Shown here piece after piece: positions 5,560 through 9,364 of a DNA stretch of 9,364 nt (position 1 is its first letter; every line of letters begins with the position of its first letter). The translations under genes were made by a program, and so were the position numbers. Below the pieces are notes generated by a model. The model was not told the DNA's origin. It was given only the letters and a program-made list of their open reading frames with translations, and did not search any database. Origin of the DNA: Vibrio tasmaniensis 1F-187 (GTDB taxonomy: Bacteria; Pseudomonadota; Gammaproteobacteria; Enterobacterales; Vibrionaceae); the NCBI RefSeq assembly GCF_000272405.2, contig NZ_AJZM02000240.1, positions 1 to 9,364 on the forward strand, in the 5' to 3' direction.

Positions 5560-7014
5560 CTAGGGTTCAATCAACACCAACGAGTCTAGAATCCCTTTGC
5601 CGCTGTGGATCCCGCCTTCATTCTCACTCGCAGGTTTGCTACGAATCAAGTAGCCCGCATAACCGTCTAATTCGGTAACTGGCTTACCTTGGTAGTAAGC
5701 GGTAAATAGACCAACTTCGCTGACTAAATCTGTCACCAGCGTTTGTTGAGTGTCACGCACCGCAATGGTTGGTACGTCGCGTTCGTGTGGATACAAGCGC
5801 TGCATCAATGCCCATGCGTCGTACTCTTCTGGCTTAAGTTGACTCAATTGCTCGCTAATGTCGTCACCAAAGACACAATGGCCGCCGCCCTCACCTTGGT
5901 TTTTCAACACCCACTCTTGTTTAATCGCCACGCTATTGAACCACTCGATAGTATCGGTATTAATTGGCTTCATATCAGCCAAGACACTTTTCACCAGTTC
6001 TGCTTCTTCTAACGTTAAACCCCAGCGTGCGTATTCTGACGCAGGCATCATGGTCAGCAGCATTTGCATGGTTTTGCTGGTCGCTAATTGTTGGCTGATG
6101 GTCGCGTTCATTGCGACATGGTGTTGTTCCATAAACACGCGCGTTTGGCTTAGTGTATGACAACAAACCGATTCGTTGAGTTCTGGTGCCCAGTAATCTG
6201 AATACTGATAGCCAGCTCTTAGGTAGACCACATCGACAGCGCCGACATCTTGCAGTAACAAGCGTTGGTTATCACCCGATGAAAGCTGACAGCTAAGTTG
6301 TTCAAAGGTGCGGCGAACCGTACGTACACCCTGCTTTTGCAGTTCAATTTCAAGTAGGTGTTGATCGTAAACATTGTCTTCGTTCTTCTGTACTACCATC
6401 AAGAATGTTGGCTTATCTGAATCATTAAAGTCAGCTCGCACTTTTCTTGCTGAAGTCGCAATACCATAAGCCAGTTGCTTTAAGCCTTGGTTTTCAGCAG
6501 GTGTGGCAGATTTATCTTCAAGCCAGCTCCGATAAGTCTCAGGCCATTGATTGTGCATGTAATCATGGAACTCTGTGGCCTTTTGCCCGAATGGAGCCAT
6601 ACCTGCAGCAATGCCATTAAACTCGATCACTTTCGCGCCATGTTGGCGATCGTCCATGAAGTCAGTACGCATTAATAACAACGGTTGGCGAGCAGGATAA
6701 AGTCGATGAGACACCTCGCCATGCGCTTGTTGATGCAGTTCCATCAAGCGGCCAAAAAACGGATCAGCTTTGGCCATATCACTCAGTGATGACTGCAAGA
6801 AATCATGATCTTCGGAAACATTGCTGATTAGCTTGGTGATCAACGGTGTTACCTTCAACAAGTGTTCATACACCTCACGCTCCATAGTCATAGGAGCAAT
6901 GCTGAAAGGACAATGCCTCGCGGTATTATCTGACTGGCGAAACGCAACACCGTGCATGATCGCCCACTCACACGCGTCTTCAATAATTTGTTGTGGTAAC
7001 CGTGGAATTGTCAT
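5560..7014 (-). CDS. Eukaryotic-type glutathione synthetase
   Basis: This predicted cytosolic ATP-grasp enzyme joins gamma-glutamylcysteine and glycine to make glutathione. Its 484 residues are close to human glutathione synthetase (474) and much longer than bacterial GshB (about 315). Segments that match the eukaryotic family, as I recall it, occur in order: LLMRTDFM (113-120, Arg116), VIEFNGIAAG (129-138, Glu131 and Asn133, metal/substrate site), VVYLRAGY (262-269), QLATSKTMQ (309-317, Lys314), the glycine-rich VLKNQGEGGG (369-378, Lys371 and Glu375) and the C-terminal GYLIRSK (454-460) with EGGIHSGKGILD (466-477), the A-loop-like region. All key residues appear present, so activity is likely. 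The ATG at 7014 has GGAAG (7022-7026 on the minus strand) seven bases upstream. It lies 136 bp downstream of a LysR gene on the same strand and ends at the terminator at 5471-5502. A relative using another dipeptide or acceptor cannot be excluded. Confidence 0.88.
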   Translation of the reverse strand: MTIPRLPQQIIEDACEWAIMHGVAFRQSDNTARHCPFSIAPMTMEREVYEHLLKVTPLITKLISNVSEDHDFLQSSLSDMAKADPFFGRLMELHQQAHGEVSHRLYPARQPLLLMRTDFMDDRQHGAKVIEFNGIAAGMAPFGQKATEFHDYMHNQWPETYRSWLEDKSATPAENQGLKQLAYGIATSARKVRADFNDSDKPTFLMVVQKNEDNVYDQHLLEIELQKQGVRTVRRTFEQLSCQLSSGDNQRLLLQDVGAVDVVYLRAGYQYSDYWAPELNESVCCHTLSQTRVFMEQHHVAMNATISQQLATSKTMQMLLTMMPASEYARWGLTLEEAELVKSVLADMKPINTDTIEWFNSVAIKQEWVLKNQGEGGGHCVFGDDISEQLSQLKPEEYDAWALMQRLYPHERDVPTIAVRDTQQTLVTDLVSEVGLFTAYYQGKPVTELDGYAGYLIRSKPASENEGGIHSGKGILDSLVLIEP

Positions 7015-7136
7015 CTCTCATCTTCCAAATAAAAATAGCACCCAGAATAAGACGAAGCTTAATTCCAAAAGACGAAATAAAACTGGATTTTTTATCAAAC
7101 AACTACGTTTGTTTTATCTTTCAAAAGCTTGAATAG

Positions 7137-7142
7137 ATTATA
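7137..7142 (-). promoter_or_regulatory. Candidate -10 element upstream of the glutathione synthetase gene
   Basis: The minus strand reads TATAAT here, a perfect -10 hexamer, 122 bp before the glutathione synthetase ATG and just after the LysR stop. No good -35 lies 16-18 bp upstream (that position falls inside the end of the LysR gene and reads near GAGCAG). It is a weak promoter candidate that would let the synthetase gene be transcribed independently of the LysR gene. The 136-bp gap between the two genes is AT-rich and holds no other clear signal. Confidence 0.3.
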
Positions 7143-7150
7143 CATCTCAA

Positions 7151-8086
7151 CTATCGAGTCTGCTCGATGATCAGATCGCGCAACCATTTATGGCTAGGTT
7201 CTGAATCGAAGTATTTGTGCCATAGAAGGAACAAGCCTCCCGGCACCAAATCAACCGGGACAGGCTTCATCACCAACTCTCCACTATCAATGTAATCGCG
7301 TACCGAGTTGTATGGGTAACACATAAGTAAATCACTCTGCTTACACAGCTTAATGGCACTGGTGATGTCTGAAACATTAGCGGCTTTGTTGATTTCCAAT
7401 TGCTTGGAATTTAACACTTCCATTAGAAGCCAATCACCGGCTCCGCCCGTCACCAACTGTATGTGTCGATACTTCAAGAAAGTGTCGAGGTTCCACTCTT
7501 CTTGCAAGGCTGGGTGGTCATTTCGCATCAAACACACCGAGTAATCCAAGCACAGCTCCACATAGTCCAGCTCATCAGGAATACACTGCACGTGGGTAGA
7601 AGCGCGCTCATCTAGCTCAAAGATACCGATACCAAAATCCACTTCACGTTTCAGTAAGCGCTTGAAGCTGTCGCTGCTCCACGTTGAACTGTTGATGGTG
7701 ATGTGAGGCGCATCGGCAAGTGCCGTAGGCATAAAATGCGGATAAATCGCCGTGTACGCGGTTTCGACAAGGTCTATAGTAAAGGTACGCTCACTGTCTT
7801 TGGGGTCGAAAACTTCGGGAACAGTCAGCTTTTCGATTTGCAGTAGAATTTGGTGGATCTTAGGCGCTAACGCGAGTGCTTTGGGTGTTGGGAATAGACC
7901 CTTTGATTCACGCTCAAACAGCGGATCATCAAACAAAGCTCTGAGTTTAGTGAGCTGTTTACTTACCGCAGACTGGCTCAAAAAGAGTCGTTCTGCCGTT
8001 TTACTCACACTTCGTTCTTCAATCAGAACGTGCAAGCAAAGCAGCAAATTCATATCGCATTTAAGTAAGCTTTTAACATCTACCAT
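7151..8086 (-). CDS. LysR-family transcriptional regulator
   Basis: The 311-residue protein has the standard LysR layout: an N-terminal winged helix-turn-helix (about 11-70) with VLIEERSVSKTAERLFLSQSAVSKQLTKLR, then FDDPLFERESKGLFPTPKA, and a C-terminal co-inducer domain starting near FTIDLVETAY. The DMNLLLCLHVLIEE start and ERTFTIDLVETAYTAIYP style resemble the NodD/LeuO-like branch. The ATG at 8086 has AGGGA (8092-8096) five bases upstream. It is divergent from the adenosine deaminase gene with a 120-bp gap, and upstream of the glutathione synthetase on the same strand. LysR proteins often control the divergent neighbour, so add is the first target to suspect, with the synthetase second. 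The inducer cannot be read from sequence. Confidence 0.92.
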   Translation of the reverse strand: MVDVKSLLKCDMNLLLCLHVLIEERSVSKTAERLFLSQSAVSKQLTKLRALFDDPLFERESKGLFPTPKALALAPKIHQILLQIEKLTVPEVFDPKDSERTFTIDLVETAYTAIYPHFMPTALADAPHITINSSTWSSDSFKRLLKREVDFGIGIFELDERASTHVQCIPDELDYVELCLDYSVCLMRNDHPALQEEWNLDTFLKYRHIQLVTGGAGDWLLMEVLNSKQLEINKAANVSDITSAIKLCKQSDLLMCYPYNSVRDYIDSGELVMKPVPVDLVPGGLFLLWHKYFDSEPSHKWLRDLIIEQTR

Positions 8087-8206
8087 GATATTCCCTAAAT
8101 TCAGGTTAATGATGATTAATTGTCACTTTAAATCATATCATTGTCTTGGTAAATTTAGCGCATGTGAGTTAAAACACTCAAAGAATAATAGAATTAAGGA
8201 ATACTC
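8087..8206. promoter_or_regulatory. Divergent LysR/add control region with dyad symmetry
   Basis: This 120-bp AT-rich gap must hold both promoters. It contains a compact inverted repeat TTAATGATGATTAA (8106-8119), which is nested in a larger imperfect dyad, AATGATGATT (8108-8117) and AATCATATCATT (8131-8142). A second inverted repeat, TGAGT-N6-ACTCA, lies at 8165-8180. Either could be a LysR-type site. For add, TATCAT (8136-8141) is a possible -10 without a good -35. For LysR, minus-strand TTTACC with TAAAGT 17 bp on is a weak pair. TGTGA at 8163-8167 is half of a CRP site, but the other half is poor. The add Shine-Dalgarno AAGGA is at 8196-8200. Confidence 0.45.
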
Positions 8207-9205
8207 ATGGATTTTCTAGCACTACCAAAGATTGATTTACACTGCCACCTAGACGGAAGTGTTCGCCCAGATACGATTATTGACCTAGCAAAACAGTACA
8301 ATATCGAACTACCTGAAGATCGCGACGAGGTTGTTCAATCTCTAACTGTGCCAGAAGATTGCAAAAACCTAGATGAGTACCTGGCTTGTTTCAGCCTGCC
8401 ACTGCAAGTAATGCAGACTGAAGAAGCAATTGAACGTATCTCTTTCGAGCTTTACGAAGACGCTGCACTAGAGAACGTTAAATACCTAGAAGTTCGCTTC
8501 GCACCAATCCTACACGTAAATAAAGGTCTGTCTCTTGATACGATCATTGCAAGTGCAGTAAAAGGCATGAAGCGCGCTGAAGAGAAATACGACATCAAAG
8601 GCAACTACATCATGTCTGTGCTTCGTATGTTCCCTAAAGATTCTATCAAAGACGTAATCGACGCAGGCCAACCCTACCTAGGTAAAGGTGTTGTGGCGTT
8701 TGATATCGCAGGTGGCGAAAAGCCAGGCTTCTGTGCTGAATTCCCTGAATACACGCAATACGCTCTTGAAAAAGGCTACCGCATTACCGTTCATGCTGGT
8801 GAGCAATGGCACGGTCAAAACGTTTACGATGCAGTGACAATGCTTGACGCTGAACGCATCGGCCACGGTGTTCACATCCAAGGTAACGAAGACGCATACA
8901 ACATCGTTAAAGAGAAGCAAGTTGCGCTTGAAACTTGCCCAACAAGTAACGTTCAAACTAAATGTATTCACAAATTCAGCGACCACCCAATTGCTGAATT
9001 CAAGAAAGACGGCATCGTTGTTACGATCAACACAGACAACCGTACTGTGTCGAACACAACCATGACCAACGAAGTGAAGCGTGTGTGTGAAACATTCGAC
9101 CTAACACAAGAAGATTACGCTGAAATCTACAAGTACTCAGTCGACAGCGCTTTCGCTTCAGACGAAGTGAAACAGCACCTAATGGGTTTCGTTGAGCAAA
9201 TCTAA
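8207..9205 (+). CDS. add: Adenosine deaminase
   Basis: This zinc-dependent cytosolic enzyme deaminates adenosine (and usually deoxyadenosine) to inosine in purine salvage and catabolism. At 332 residues it is the normal bacterial length. Active-site motifs are all present: HCHLDGS with His12 and His14, the TVHAGE segment with His196 and Glu199, ERIGHGVH with His220, and TINTDNR with Asp277. Where E. coli and animal enzymes have Asp-Asp, this one has Asp277-Asn278, as I recall for the TDNR subgroup seen in actinobacteria and others. The ATG at 8207 has AAGGA six bases upstream. It is monocistronic, between its own divergent control region and the terminator at 9277-9306. Codon use looks biased toward CTA, GAA and GTT, as in well-expressed Vibrio genes (impression only). 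Confidence 0.95.
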   Translation: MDFLALPKIDLHCHLDGSVRPDTIIDLAKQYNIELPEDRDEVVQSLTVPEDCKNLDEYLACFSLPLQVMQTEEAIERISFELYEDAALENVKYLEVRFAPILHVNKGLSLDTIIASAVKGMKRAEEKYDIKGNYIMSVLRMFPKDSIKDVIDAGQPYLGKGVVAFDIAGGEKPGFCAEFPEYTQYALEKGYRITVHAGEQWHGQNVYDAVTMLDAERIGHGVHIQGNEDAYNIVKEKQVALETCPTSNVQTKCIHKFSDHPIAEFKKDGIVVTINTDNRTVSNTTMTNEVKRVCETFDLTQEDYAEIYKYSVDSAFASDEVKQHLMGFVEQI

Positions 9206-9276
9206 TTTGGCAAAGCGCGCCTATGGCTGAATAGCTAGGCTCACTTAGCATTAGTGCTTAAAGGCACAAAATAGGA

Positions 9277-9306
9277 AGAGAAAGGCTGACGCTTTTCTCT
9301 TTTTTT
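9277..9306 (+). terminator. Rho-independent terminator of add
   Basis: AGAGAAAGGC (9277-9286) pairs with GCTTTTCTCT (9291-9300) in a 10-bp stem with one G-T pair and a TGAC tetraloop, and is followed directly by six further T residues. It lies 71 bp after the add stop. This is a strong canonical terminator. Confidence 0.92.
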
Positions 9307-9339
9307 ATGTCTAAAAGTCGCTAATCTTGCAGTATTCGT

Positions 9340-9364
9340 CATTTATACCAATCACAGTAAGTAA
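9340..9364. repeat. Possible edge of a short dispersed repeat
   Basis: The last bases, containing TTTATACCAATCACAGTAA, resemble from memory a short intergenic sequence (TATACCAATC-type) found many times in Vibrio and related genomes. Only the edge is in the window and there is no second copy here, so this cannot be confirmed from the sequence alone. Confidence 0.25.

Noticed and set aside
7090..7118. CAAAC-N6-GTTTG hairpin with TTTT as a terminator
   Set aside because: The stem is only five AT-rich pairs, and the T run is on the + strand, where no gene ends. On the minus strand it lacks a T tract.
6821..7132. 103-residue + strand open frame over the start of the synthetase gene
   Set aside because: Mostly antisense to the synthetase N-terminus. 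Its tail is low-complexity translation of the AT-rich gap.
8163..8178. CRP-like site TGTGA-N6-ACACT upstream of add
   Set aside because: The left half is perfect, but the right half matches TCACA in only three of five positions, and its distance to any credible -10 is wrong.
8184..8189. AATAAT as the add -10 element
   Set aside because: Five of six matches, but no -35 at 16-18 bp, and transcription would start on top of the Shine-Dalgarno.
1..9364. CRISPR array, tRNA/rRNA, insertion sequence, phage or defence genes
   Set aside because: No regularly spaced repeats, RNA gene features or transposase/nuclease motifs were seen on either strand.

Overview
The window looks like ordinary chromosomal sequence from a gammaproteobacterium, most likely a Vibrio or close relative. 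The basis is moderate-to-low GC, compact gene layout, TTARTGC-type short repeats, the overall look of the proteins (adenosine deaminase, SgrR-like regulator) and a right-edge sequence resembling short repeats I recall from Vibrio-type genomes. The species assignment is an inference. No phage genes, transposase, rRNA, tRNA or CRISPR array was seen.

Layout, left to right. (a) 1-167 is the end of an unidentified + strand gene. It is followed 8 bp later by a homocysteine S-methyltransferase family gene (176-1075), which ends in a terminator-like hairpin (1101-1136). (b) A + strand pair follows: a Gfo/Idh/MocA oxidoreductase (start corrected to 1189) and, 10 bp further on, an SgrR-type regulator with a TTG start. 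The regulator has an N-terminal DNA-binding domain and a C-terminal solute-binding-protein-like domain. (c) Convergent to these is a minus-strand operon, tetR then a medium-chain dehydrogenase/quinone reductase, coupled by an ATGA overlap. It is driven by a promoter with two copies of an 18-bp operator, GTAGA-N8-TCTAC, placed between -35 and -10 and over the expected transcription start. (d) Next on the minus strand is a eukaryotic-type glutathione synthetase (5560-7014). A heptanucleotide tandem repeat and a strong terminator follow it. (e) A LysR-type regulator (minus) is divergent from add, adenosine deaminase (plus), which ends in a strong terminator.

Functional theme: metabolic housekeeping and stress genes with local regulators. 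The TetR/MDR pair resembles an autoregulated electrophile- or quinone-responsive unit. The glutathione synthetase next to it would make the thiol used in the same kind of detoxification, but it has its own terminator, so a regulatory link is only suggested. The LysR gene is placed to control add, the glutathione synthetase, or both. The most unusual gene is the eukaryotic-type glutathione synthetase, because bacteria normally use the unrelated-looking GshB or the fused GshF enzyme. I saw no convincing undescribed multi-gene system. The best leads are this synthetase, the tandem operators, and the SgrR-type regulator paired with an oxidoreductase instead of with SgrS/SgrT.
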